DNA of 28,266 nucleotides, taken from positions 1-28,266 of the forward strand of contig JAWVZB010000033.1 of assembly GCA_033722375.1 (NCBI GenBank). Direction: 5' to 3'. The translations under genes and the position numbers were made by a program. The notes below the pieces were generated by a model that had not been told where the DNA came from, ran no database searches, and saw only the letters and a program-made list of their open reading frames with translations. The DNA is from JAWVZB01 sp033722375. GTDB taxonomy: Bacteria > Actinomycetota > Nitriliruptoria > Nitriliruptorales > Nitriliruptoraceae. Shown piece by piece: positions 1 through 7,426 of the stretch. Numbering within the stretch: the first letter of the stretch is position 1; each line of letters starts with the position of its first letter.

Positions 1-609
1 CCGCGGCGGGAACTCGTGGTCGCGGTGGAACCACGCGGAGATGGCGGCGTCGTACTCGGCGACGTGGGCGAACGCGGCCGCGGCGAGGTGCTGGCGGCCC
101 TCCGCGGTCAGCCCGCCGTCCTCCTCGAGGTGGCGCAGCACCGACGCGTAGTTGCTCGGGCTCACGACGATGCCGACGTGCGCGAAGTTCTTCGCGGCGG
201 CCCGCAACATCGTGGGCCCACCGATGTCGATCATCTCCACGATCTCGTCGTCGGACGCGTCGGACGCGACCGCGTCCTGGAAGGGGTAGAGGTTCACGAC
301 GACGAGCTGGAACGGGGCGATCCCGAGCTCCTCGAGCTGCTCGACGTGAGATGGCTTCGAACGATCGGCGAGCAGTCCGGCGTGGATGGCGGGGTGCAGC
401 GTCTTGACGCGCCCGTCGAGACACTCAGGGAACCCGGTGACCTCCTCGACGGAGGTGACGTCGATCCCGGCGTCACGGATCCGCTGGGCGGTGGACCCAG
501 TCGAGACGATCTCGACGCCGTGCTCGTGGAGGCCCGTGGCGAGGTCCTCGAGCCCGGTCTTGTCATAGACGCTGACGAGGGCTCGCTCGACCTCGAGTAC
601 GTCGCTCAC
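1..609 (-). CDS. purH: PurH, bifunctional AICAR transformylase/IMP cyclohydrolase (N-terminal part)
   Basis: Catalyses the last two steps of IMP synthesis. Only the first 203 codons lie in the window; the gene runs off the left edge. The visible part is the MGS-like IMP cyclohydrolase domain: it opens VSDVLEVERALVSVYDKTGL, then shows VSTGSTAQ, the FPECLDGRVKTLHPAIHAGL segment and VVNLYPF followed by IDIGGPTMLRAAAKN, all hallmarks of PurH. The start is the GTG at 607-609, preceded by AAGGAG at 616-621 (minus strand) at normal spacing. It lies 31 bases downstream of purN, so the two are probably co-transcribed. The transformylase domain is expected outside the window. Identification is from the visible motifs and is firm. 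Confidence 0.96.
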   Translation of the reverse strand, partial: MSDVLEVERALVSVYDKTGLEDLATGLHEHGVEIVSTGSTAQRIRDAGIDVTSVEEVTGFPECLDGRVKTLHPAIHAGLLADRSKPSHVEQLEELGIAPFQLVVVNLYPFQDAVASDASDDEIVEMIDIGGPTMLRAAAKNFAHVGIVVSPSNYASVLRHLEEDGGLTAEGRQHLAAAAFAHVAEYDAAISAWFHRDHEFPPR

Positions 610-640
610 TGGTGGCTCCTTGGGTGGGTCCGGTGGTGGG

Positions 641-1273
641 TCAGCCGCTGGCAGGGTGGATGCGGACGTGCCGGCCGTCGATCTCGAGCCGCCCCGCGCA
701 GAGCAGCGACACACAGTGCGGGAGGAGCTCGTGCTCGACCTGCTTGATGCGCTCGTGCAGGCTGTCCTCGTCGTCGTCGGGGTGGATCTCGACGGGGCGC
801 TGGGCGATGATCGGGCCGTGGTCCATCTTCTCGTCGACGAAGTGAACGGTTGATCCGGTGACCTTCACCCCGTACTCGAGCGCGTCGCGGACCGCGTGGG
901 CGCCCTTGAACGCAGGAAGCAGTGACGGATGGGTGTTCAGGACGCGCCCCGCCCATGTCGTGAGGAACGCGGGGGACACGAGCTTCATGAAGCCGGCGAG
1001 GACGACCGCCTCCGGTTCGTGCTGCTGGAGGTCGGCGATCAGGGCCTGCTCCCACGAGGACCGATCGGGGTGGTCGCCGAGCTCCTGGCAGACGGTCGCG
1101 ACCCCGGCCTGCTCGGCGCGCTCGAGCCCGTAGGCGTCCCGCCGGTCGCTGCCCACCACGACGATGTCGGCCCCGAGGTCACCGGCCGCGGCGGCGTCGA
1201 GCAGCGCCTGGAGGTTGGTCCCCGACCCCGACACGAGCACCGCCAGCCGCCGCACGCCGTCGTCCCGTGTCAC
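641..1273 (-). CDS. purN: PurN, phosphoribosylglycinamide formyltransferase
   Basis: Transfers a formyl group from 10-formyl-THF to GAR, the third step of purine synthesis, in the cytoplasm. The 210-residue product has the usual family length. Visible motifs are LAVLVSGSGTNLQALLDAA near the N-terminus (phosphate-binding loop), VVLAGFMKLVSPAFL, the catalytic Asn-His region VLNTHPSLLPAFKGAHA, and VTGSTVHFVDEKMDHGPIIAQ holding the catalytic Asp. The family consensus is NIHPSLLP; this one reads NTHPSLLP. The start is GTG at 1271-1273 with AGGAG just upstream. The frame stays open some 650 bases further upstream, but that stretch is low-complexity GC-rich sequence and is not part of the protein. 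First gene of a purN-purH unit. Confidence 0.96.
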   Translation of the reverse strand: MTRDDGVRRLAVLVSGSGTNLQALLDAAAAGDLGADIVVVGSDRRDAYGLERAEQAGVATVCQELGDHPDRSSWEQALIADLQQHEPEAVVLAGFMKLVSPAFLTTWAGRVLNTHPSLLPAFKGAHAVRDALEYGVKVTGSTVHFVDEKMDHGPIIAQRPVEIHPDDDEDSLHERIKQVEHELLPHCVSLLCAGRLEIDGRHVRIHPASG

Positions 1274-1448
1274 GTCGCTCCTGCCCCGGCTCCTGCCTCG
1301 GCGCGAGGATAGTGACCACCGGAGCCGCCGGATCCCGCCGGAACCACACCCGAGGGTCCCGGCGTTGGTTCCATGGAGGTGCTCCGCACCCGCGCACCGG
1401 CAACTGCCCCCGGTCCCTGGAGAACCACCCATCACCCGCAAGCCGCTC
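1274..1448. promoter_or_regulatory. Divergent intergenic region between purN and the glycosidase operon
   Basis: About 175 bases separate the divergently oriented genes, so both promoters should lie here. On the minus strand TATCCT (plus-strand 1306-1311) is a fair -10 hexamer about 30 bases ahead of the purN GTG, but no convincing -35 is seen. Three imperfect copies of CCGGA(G/T/A)CC lie between about 1319 and 1348. No purine riboswitch or PurR-type operator was recognised. Confidence 0.35.
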
Positions 1449-3671
1449 GTGCTCACCCTGGTCGTCATGCTGGTCGCCGCAGCCGGGGCCTGGCTCGTGC
1501 TGCGGCCGGGCGGCGCCCCGACCGACGACGCGACGCCCGGGGGCGCAGCTCCGACCGCGACGCCCCGCGCCCCGATCACACCGGCGGCGGAGCCGGTCGG
1601 TCCGTGCACCCACCCGGTCACCGCGACGGCTCCGCTGGAGCGGCTGGGTGGGGACGGTCCCGCCGCATCGGCCGCCTGTGCGGCGTTCCGGTCGTTCACA
1701 GCCGGTTCGCCCCGTGCGATCGTGGCGACGGGCACGTTGGAGGGACTGGTCGCGGCGCCGCTCGCACGGCAGCTCGAGGCCCCGGTCCTGCTGGTCGGCC
1801 GCGACGACCTCCCGGGCGAGACCGTGACCGCGCTGCGCGACCTCGACGTCTCGGAGATCACGGTCGTCGGGGAGGCCTCGGATCGTCTGGTGGCGGCGCT
1901 CGAGGAGCTGGCGACCGTCACCGATCAGCTCGCGGGGAACGTCACCGAGCTGTCGGTCGCGGTCGCGGAGCGGACGTCACCCGGAGCGACGCTCTACGTG
2001 GCACCGGCCGAGCGTCCCCATCTGCTGCTTGCGGCCGCGGCAGCGGTTCGCGAGGGAACCGCGGTGGTCGCACTCGAGGGGGCGGCCCCACCCGCGGTGG
2101 TCGACCTGGCGGCCGGCAGGGACGAGGTCCGACTCGTCGGACATCCCTCGGCGCTGCCGGAGGCCGCCGTGGCTGCGTTCCGTGACGTGGCGCCCGTGGT
2201 CAGGATCGACGGAGCCGACGTGGCCGGGACCGCCGCGGGCCTCGCCCGTCGCCAGTCCCCGGGCGACGGCCCGCTGAAGCTGGTCGACACGAGGGCGGTG
2301 GACCACGCGGTGTCGGCCGCCTGGATTGACCCCGACGCCCCGCTCCTGCTCGTCGACCAGCAGCTGCCGGCCGCGACCCGCCGGTGGCTGCTGCTCGACG
2401 CGGCGGAGCCCGGTCGGGGCGTGCGCCTGTTCGCCAGCGAGGTGTCCGAACCGCTCGTCGCGGACCTCGACGCGGTGGCGGCCGACGTCGCCGACGGACC
2501 GCCCGCACCGCAGGTCCGCGGGGCCTGGGCCCACCTCTTCGACGAGTCGCTCAAGACCCGCGACGGGATCACGACGTTCCTCGACACCGCGGTGGAATCC
2601 GGCCTCAACACCGTGATCGTGCAGGTCGCACGGCGCCAGGACGCCTACTACACGAGCGAGGTGCTGCCACGGACGACCGACCCGGCCCTGGAGCCCGGTC
2701 TCGACGTCCTGGCCGAGCTCGTGCCCCGCGCCCACGCTCGCGGTCTGGATGTGCACGCGTGGTTCGCGGTGGCCCAGTCGTGGCACCGCGTCTACGAGGA
2801 CCTGCCGCCCCCCGAGGGGTGGGTGTGGCGCGACCACGGCCCCGACTCGGCGGAGCCGTGGGTGACCCGCCCACATCCCGACCGGGCTTCCTCGTTGGGC
2901 TACCCGGACGCCTACGAGACCTACCCGTACCTCGACCTCGGCGTGCCCGCCGTCCGCGACCACATCGTCGCGACCCTCATCGAGGTCGCGGAGCGCTACG
3001 CCGTCGACGCGATCCACCTCGACTACCTCCGCTACCCGGGCAAGGAGTGGGGCTACCACCCGGTGTCACTGCGGCGCTTCGCCGACGAGACCGGTGCGGG
3101 CATCGACCCTCCCCCGGCGCCGGACGATGCCGCATGGTCCCGCTGGCGCCGTGAGCAGGCCACGAGCCTGGCCGGCCGGATCCACGACGAGCTGGCAGCC
3201 GTCCGTCCCGACCTCGAGGTCAGCGCGGCGGTGATCGCCCAGGGCGACGGGCCGACCGCCTCCCGGCCGTTCTCGGCAACCATCGCCTACGACGACAAGA
3301 TGCAGGACTGGGTCGGCTGGACCCGCGAGGGCTACCTCGACCTCACCATCCCGATGGCCTACTTCGACGAGCGGCGGTACGCGACCCGCTACGACCAGTG
3401 GGTCGGGCTCGCCCGCGCGCTGACCGCGGACGGGGCGCGGGTCGCCATCGGGCAGGCCTCCTGGCTGAACCCGACCGCGTTGTCGCTGTCCCAGGCGCAG
3501 GACGCGCTTCGGGACACGGACGGTCTCGTGCTGTACTCCTACCAGCAGGACACCTGGTGTCCCGCCGGCACGACCGAGACCGGAGACCCGTGCAGCCCCG
3601 TCGAACCCCCGCGGACCCTGTGGCGACAGCTCGCCGAGGGCCCGTTCGCCGAGCCCGCCCCGCCCCGCTGA
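1449..3671 (+). CDS. Secreted family-10-like glycosyl hydrolase (GHL10) with cell-wall-binding-like N-terminal region
   Basis: Probable exported or membrane-anchored glycosidase acting on cell-surface polysaccharide. A hydrophobic segment (LVLTLVVMLVAAAGAWLVL) at the very N-terminus is a signal peptide or anchor, followed by a Pro/Ala/Thr linker. Residues ~60-165 resemble CW_binding_2 (ATGTLEGLVAAPLARQLEAP, VLLVGRDDLP, ITVVGEASDRL), with weaker copies to ~350. From ~354 comes the GHL10 domain: QVRGAWAHLF, GLNTVIVQV, GLDVHAWFAV, AIHLDYLRYP near 521, DLTIPMAYFDERRY and GLVLYSYQQD. The start is uncertain. GTG 1449 is the first conventional codon near the anchor, but a GGAG at 1419-1422 sits eight bases before an in-frame ATC at 1431, which would add the positively charged ITRKP; TTG at 1365 is another option. 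Substrate unknown. Likely first gene of an operon with hyuAB. Confidence 0.85.
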   Translation: MLTLVVMLVAAAGAWLVLRPGGAPTDDATPGGAAPTATPRAPITPAAEPVGPCTHPVTATAPLERLGGDGPAASAACAAFRSFTAGSPRAIVATGTLEGLVAAPLARQLEAPVLLVGRDDLPGETVTALRDLDVSEITVVGEASDRLVAALEELATVTDQLAGNVTELSVAVAERTSPGATLYVAPAERPHLLLAAAAAVREGTAVVALEGAAPPAVVDLAAGRDEVRLVGHPSALPEAAVAAFRDVAPVVRIDGADVAGTAAGLARRQSPGDGPLKLVDTRAVDHAVSAAWIDPDAPLLLVDQQLPAATRRWLLLDAAEPGRGVRLFASEVSEPLVADLDAVAADVADGPPAPQVRGAWAHLFDESLKTRDGITTFLDTAVESGLNTVIVQVARRQDAYYTSEVLPRTTDPALEPGLDVLAELVPRAHARGLDVHAWFAVAQSWHRVYEDLPPPEGWVWRDHGPDSAEPWVTRPHPDRASSLGYPDAYETYPYLDLGVPAVRDHIVATLIEVAERYAVDAIHLDYLRYPGKEWGYHPVSLRRFADETGAGIDPPPAPDDAAWSRWRREQATSLAGRIHDELAAVRPDLEVSAAVIAQGDGPTASRPFSATIAYDDKMQDWVGWTREGYLDLTIPMAYFDERRYATRYDQWVGLARALTADGARVAIGQASWLNPTALSLSQAQDALRDTDGLVLYSYQQDTWCPAGTTETGDPCSPVEPPRTLWRQLAEGPFAEPAPPR

Positions 3672-3681
3672 GGACCCGCTG

Positions 3682-5691
3682 ATGCGGCTGGGCGTGGACG
3701 TCGGCGGCACGTTCACCGACGTCGCCTGGGCGGACGGCGACGAGGTGCGCATCGCCAAGGTGGCCTCGACGCCCGGCGACCAGTCCGAGGGGATCCTCGA
3801 CGGGATCGACCAGCTCGAGCTCGACCTCGCGCTGCTGGAGCGGTTCGTGCACGGAACGACCGTGGCCACGAACACCGCGCTGGAGCGAGACGGCGCCGAC
3901 GTGGTGCTCGTGACGACCGCAGGCTTCCGCGACCTCCTCGAGATCGGCCGACAGGACCGCCCGTCGCTGTACGACCTCACCGCTCAGCGCCCCGCCCCGC
4001 TCGTCCGCGCGGCCCGCGTCGTCGAGGCTGAAGAGCGGATCACCGCCGAAGGTGACGTGGCCGTCGCGCTGACGGACACCGAGATCGATCGTGTGGTCCG
4101 CGCAGTACGCGATCTGGAACCCGAGGCGGTCGCGATCAGCCTGCTGTTCTCGTTCCTGGACGACCGGCACGAGGTGGCGATCGCCGAGGCCCTGGGCGAC
4201 GACGTTCCGGTCTTCCGCTCGTCCGCGGTGCTGCCGGTGTTCCGGGAGTTCGAGCGGACCTCGACCACCGCCCTGAACGCCTACCTCGCGCCCCGCATGG
4301 CCCGCTATCTCGACCGCCTGTCGACACGGCTCTCCGAGCGGGGGCTCACGCGACCGGTCGAGGTGATGCGCTCCGGTGGCGGGACCTACGCCACCGAACT
4401 GGCGGCGGAGCTGCCGGTGCACACCGTGCTCTCCGGACCGGCCGCCGGCGCATGGGGCGCGGCAGCAGCCGGTACGGCCGTCGGCGAGAGCGAGCTGATC
4501 GCGTTCGACATGGGCGGCACCTCGACCGACGTCACGCTGATCACGGGTGGGCGACCGACCACGACCGCGGAAGGCGACGTCGGCGGGCTGCCGTTCGCGG
4601 TCCGCACCACCGACATCCACACGGTCGGGTCCGGAGGCGGCAGCATCGGCTGGGTGGACGACGGCGGGGCGCTGCGGGTCGGTCCACGGTCCGCAGGCGC
4701 CGACCCCGGGCCGGCGTGCTACGGACGGGGCGGGACCGACGCGACCGTGACCGATGCGAACGTGCTGCTGGGACGGCTGCCGGCGGACGCGGCCCTGGGC
4801 GGTCAGGTCGCGCTCGACCCGGCCCTGGCGGAGGAGGCGCTGGCCCGCCTCGGGGAAGAGCTGGGGCTGTCGGCGCTCGATGCCGCGGAGGGGATCGTCC
4901 GCGTCGTCGAGGCGCAGATGGTGCAGGCGCTGCGGGTCGTGTCGGTCGAGAAGGGCCAGGACCCGCGCCGGTTCACGCTCGTCCCGTTCGGGGGTGCCGG
5001 CCCGCTGCACCAGGCGGCGCTGGCCGCGGAGCTCGGTTGCGAACGGGTGCTCGTCCCACCGTCCAGCGGGGTCCTGTCGGCGCTGGGGCTCCTGGCCGCA
5101 CCGGCCGCGGTCGACGAGGTCCGCACGCGGTTGGCACCCGTCGACACGCTGTCTGCCGAGGATCTCGTGGCCGTGTGGGACGACCTCGAGGGCACTGCAC
5201 GCGACCGGTTCGAGCAACAGGGCGCCGAGGTCGCTCGGGTCACCCGCAGCGCCGACCTTCGCTACCGCGGCCAGGCCTTCGAGCTCGAGGTGGAGGCCGA
5301 CGGAGCGGTGGACGATGCCCCGCGACTGGGCGAGCTCGCCGACCGCTTCCACGGTCGGCACGAGGAGCGCTACGGCTACGCCCAGCGGGACGAGACGGTC
5401 GAGCTCGTCAACCTGCGCGCCCGCGTCGAGGGGCCGGAGGAGGACCTGCCGCTGCCCCGTGTGGCGGACGGGCGGGGTGCCGACGCCGCCCGGATCGGAC
5501 GAGCCCCCGTCCACCTCGACGGCGACGAGGTCGACGTGCCCGTCTACGACCGCCGCGAACTCGGGGCGGGCGACGGCTTCGCCGGTCCGGCGATCGTGGT
5601 CGCCGTGGACACCACCTGCTTCGTGTCGCCGGATCAGACGGTCGAGGTCGACGACGTCGGGAACCTGCTCGTGAGCTGGAGGGACCGCTGA
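3682..5691 (+). CDS. hyuA: HyuA, hydantoinase/5-oxoprolinase family ATP-dependent subunit A
   Basis: ATP-dependent subunit of an enzyme that opens a five-membered cyclic amide, such as N-methylhydantoin or 5-oxoproline. The 669-residue length is typical. Visible motifs are the N-terminal actin-fold phosphate loop MRLGVDVGGTFTDVAWADG, FVHGTTVATNTALERDGA, a second nucleotide motif AFDMGGTSTDVTL, the glycine-rich GSGGGSIGWVDDGG, and VPFGGAGPLHQAALAAELG followed by PPSSGVLSALGLL. The ATG start lies 10 bases after the previous stop, with GAGG overlapping that stop. The gene ends one base into hyuB. Motifs cannot separate hydantoinase, oxoprolinase and acetone-carboxylase-like substrates; the nearby ggt gene makes 5-oxoproline worth considering. 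Confidence 0.93.
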   Translation: MRLGVDVGGTFTDVAWADGDEVRIAKVASTPGDQSEGILDGIDQLELDLALLERFVHGTTVATNTALERDGADVVLVTTAGFRDLLEIGRQDRPSLYDLTAQRPAPLVRAARVVEAEERITAEGDVAVALTDTEIDRVVRAVRDLEPEAVAISLLFSFLDDRHEVAIAEALGDDVPVFRSSAVLPVFREFERTSTTALNAYLAPRMARYLDRLSTRLSERGLTRPVEVMRSGGGTYATELAAELPVHTVLSGPAAGAWGAAAAGTAVGESELIAFDMGGTSTDVTLITGGRPTTTAEGDVGGLPFAVRTTDIHTVGSGGGSIGWVDDGGALRVGPRSAGADPGPACYGRGGTDATVTDANVLLGRLPADAALGGQVALDPALAEEALARLGEELGLSALDAAEGIVRVVEAQMVQALRVVSVEKGQDPRRFTLVPFGGAGPLHQAALAAELGCERVLVPPSSGVLSALGLLAAPAAVDEVRTRLAPVDTLSAEDLVAVWDDLEGTARDRFEQQGAEVARVTRSADLRYRGQAFELEVEADGAVDDAPRLGELADRFHGRHEERYGYAQRDETVELVNLRARVEGPEEDLPLPRVADGRGADAARIGRAPVHLDGDEVDVPVYDRRELGAGDGFAGPAIVVAVDTTCFVSPDQTVEVDDVGNLLVSWRDR

Positions 5692-7253
5692 TGGACCCGG
5701 TGACGCTCGAGGTCACGAGGAACGCGTTGGCGGGGATCGCCGAGGAAGCCGGCGCTGCCCTGCGCCGGACGGCCTACTCGCCGAACATCAAGGAGCGCGT
5801 GGACTGCTCGACCGCGGTGTTCGACGCCGACGGGCGGATGGTGGCGCAGGCCGAGCACATCCCCGTCCACCTGGGGTCGATGCCGGCGTCGGTGGCAGCG
5901 GCGGTCGACGCGTTCGGTGAGCTCGCGCCCGGCGACCAGGTGCTCGTGTCCGACCCCTACGCGGGGGGCACCCACCTCCCCGACTGGACCCTCGTCGCCC
6001 CCATCCACCACGAGGGGGAACTGCTGGGCTACGCCGCCAACCGCGCCCACCACGCCGACGTCGGCGGCTCGACGCCGGGGTCGATGCCGGCGGGCGCGAC
6101 CGAGATCTTCGAGGAGGGCCTGCGGATCCCTCCGGTCCGGTTCCATCGCGCCGGCGACGAGCAGGAGGACGTGCTCGCGCTCCTGCTCGCCAACACCCGC
6201 ACGCCCCGCGAGCGCACCGGCGACCTGCGGGCACAGGTGGGCGCCAACCACCTCACCGGCCGGCGGATGGCCGAGCTCGCACAGCGGCTCGGGGTCGGGG
6301 TGCTGCGCGAGGCGATGGCGGCGACGATGGACCACGCCGAACGCACGGTCCGCGCCGCGATCGCCGACCTCGCCGACGGGCGCGCGACCTTCCGCGATCT
6401 GCTCGACAGCGACGGGGTCGACGCGCAGGACATCGAGATCGTCGCCACCGTCACGATCGACGGCGACGAGGTCGGGATCGACTTCGCGGGCAGCGCCCCG
6501 CAGGTCGCCGGCAGCGTCAACGCCCCGCTCGCGGTCACGCGGTCGTGTGCCATCTTCGCGCTCCGGGCGCTCGTCGCCCCGCACGTCCCCGCGAACGACG
6601 GGGCCTACCGGCCCCTCACCGTGTCCGCGCCAGAGGGAACGGTCGTCAACCCGCGCCCGCCGGCGTCGGTGGCGGCGGGCAACGTCGAGACCTCGCAGCG
6701 GATCGTGGACGTCCTGTTCGGAGCGTTCGCCCAGCTCCTCGACGGCCGGGTTCCCGCCGCCTCGCAGGGGACGATGAACAACACCCTGGCGGGGGGCGTC
6801 GACCACCGGACGGGTCAGCCGTTCACCTACTACGAGACGCTCGCGGGTGGTCAGGGCGCCGGTCCCGACCAGCACGGGATGAACGGCGTGCACACCCACA
6901 TGACCAACACGAAGAACACCCCGGTCGAGGCGTTCGAGTTCGCCTACCCCCTGCGGGTCGTGGAGTACCGGCTGCGGGACGGCTCCGGCGGGGCGGGGCG
7001 CTGGCGGGGCGGCGACGGCATCCGGCGCACCCTCGAGGTGCTCGGCGAGACAGCGACCGTGTCGCTGCTGACCGAGCGCCGGGCCCGCGGCCCCTGGGGG
7101 CTCGCAGGTGGTGGGGACGGGGCGCCCGGAAGGAACCTCCTGATCTTTGCGGACGGTTCGGAAGAGGAGCTCCCCGCCAAGGTCACGGTGCGGCTGTCTC
7201 GGGGCGACCGGGTGACGATCGAGACCCCGGGCGGCGGCGGCTACGGGGGCTGA
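5691..7253 (+). CDS. hyuB: HyuB, hydantoinase/5-oxoprolinase family subunit B
   Basis: Partner of HyuA in ATP-dependent hydrolysis of a cyclic amide. The 520-residue protein begins MDPVTLEVTRNALAGIAEEA, the standard HyuB opening, and contains RRTAYSPNIKERVDCSTAVF, AEHIPVHLGSMPASV, DPYAGGTHLPDWTL, NRAHHADVGGSTPGSMP, NVETSQRIVDVLFGAF, MNNTLAGG, ETLAGGQGAG, HTHMTNTKNTPVEAFE and a C-terminal ETPGGGGYGG. These are the conserved HyuB blocks. Its ATG shares one base with the hyuA stop (TGATG), so translation is probably coupled and expression stoichiometric. The reading frame is open far upstream inside hyuA, but that extension has no HyuB homology and is rejected. Confidence 0.94.
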   Translation: MDPVTLEVTRNALAGIAEEAGAALRRTAYSPNIKERVDCSTAVFDADGRMVAQAEHIPVHLGSMPASVAAAVDAFGELAPGDQVLVSDPYAGGTHLPDWTLVAPIHHEGELLGYAANRAHHADVGGSTPGSMPAGATEIFEEGLRIPPVRFHRAGDEQEDVLALLLANTRTPRERTGDLRAQVGANHLTGRRMAELAQRLGVGVLREAMAATMDHAERTVRAAIADLADGRATFRDLLDSDGVDAQDIEIVATVTIDGDEVGIDFAGSAPQVAGSVNAPLAVTRSCAIFALRALVAPHVPANDGAYRPLTVSAPEGTVVNPRPPASVAAGNVETSQRIVDVLFGAFAQLLDGRVPAASQGTMNNTLAGGVDHRTGQPFTYYETLAGGQGAGPDQHGMNGVHTHMTNTKNTPVEAFEFAYPLRVVEYRLRDGSGGAGRWRGGDGIRRTLEVLGETATVSLLTERRARGPWGLAGGGDGAPGRNLLIFADGSEEELPAKVTVRLSRGDRVTIETPGGGGYGG

Positions 7254-7260
7254 CCGGCAG

Positions 7261-7329
7261 CCGTTCGAGCCCGTCCTGACGGCGGTGGAACAGCGCCGCA
7301 CGGACAGGAGGAGATCCCGGTTCGAACGG
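7261..7329. repeat. Inverted repeat after hyuB, possible terminator or structured leader
   Basis: CCGTTCGA (7261-7268) is exactly complementary to TCGAACGG (7322-7329). Inside the span, TCCTG can pair with CAGGA and GGCG with CGCC, so a nested, imperfect long hairpin is possible. There is no U-tract. It starts 8 bases after hyuB and could end that transcript or form a leader for the next gene. No known RNA family was recognised. Confidence 0.3.
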
Positions 7330-7385
7330 CGAAGTGTTCTCCCGCCATGCCCGGCGTGCTGCGCCGGACGTGCGCGATCAAGCCG

Positions 7386-7409
7386 TCGTACCGGGTCGTC
7401 CCGGTACGA
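7386..7409. promoter_or_regulatory. Perfect 10-bp hairpin just upstream of the ribosome binding site of the anchor-B gene
   Basis: TCGTACCGGG (7386-7395), a four-base loop TCGT, then CCCGGTACGA (7400-7409) form a perfect inverted repeat. It ends five bases before the GAGGAG ribosome binding site (7415-7420) of the gene starting at 7427. It could be a protein operator or an RNA hairpin affecting translation; the sequence does not decide between them. Confidence 0.5.
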
Positions 7410-7426
7410 GCACCGAGGAGCGCTCC

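Noticed and set aside
1274..1921. N-terminal extension of purN
   Set aside because: Ser/Thr/Arg-rich sequence antisense to the glycosidase start; PurN motifs begin right after the GTG at 1273, which has its own SD.
3343..5514. 723-codon minus-strand open frame opposite hyuA
   Set aside because: Same GC-driven antisense effect; the plus strand carries unmistakable HyuA motifs.
4452..5690. N-terminal extension of hyuB through hyuA
   Set aside because: The extension is Arg/Gly-rich and unrelated to HyuB; the canonical start at 5691 is coupled to the hyuA stop.
7254..7335. tRNA-like element because of GGTTCGAACGG resembling a T-loop
   Set aside because: No matching T-stem, anticodon arm or acceptor stem could be formed around it.
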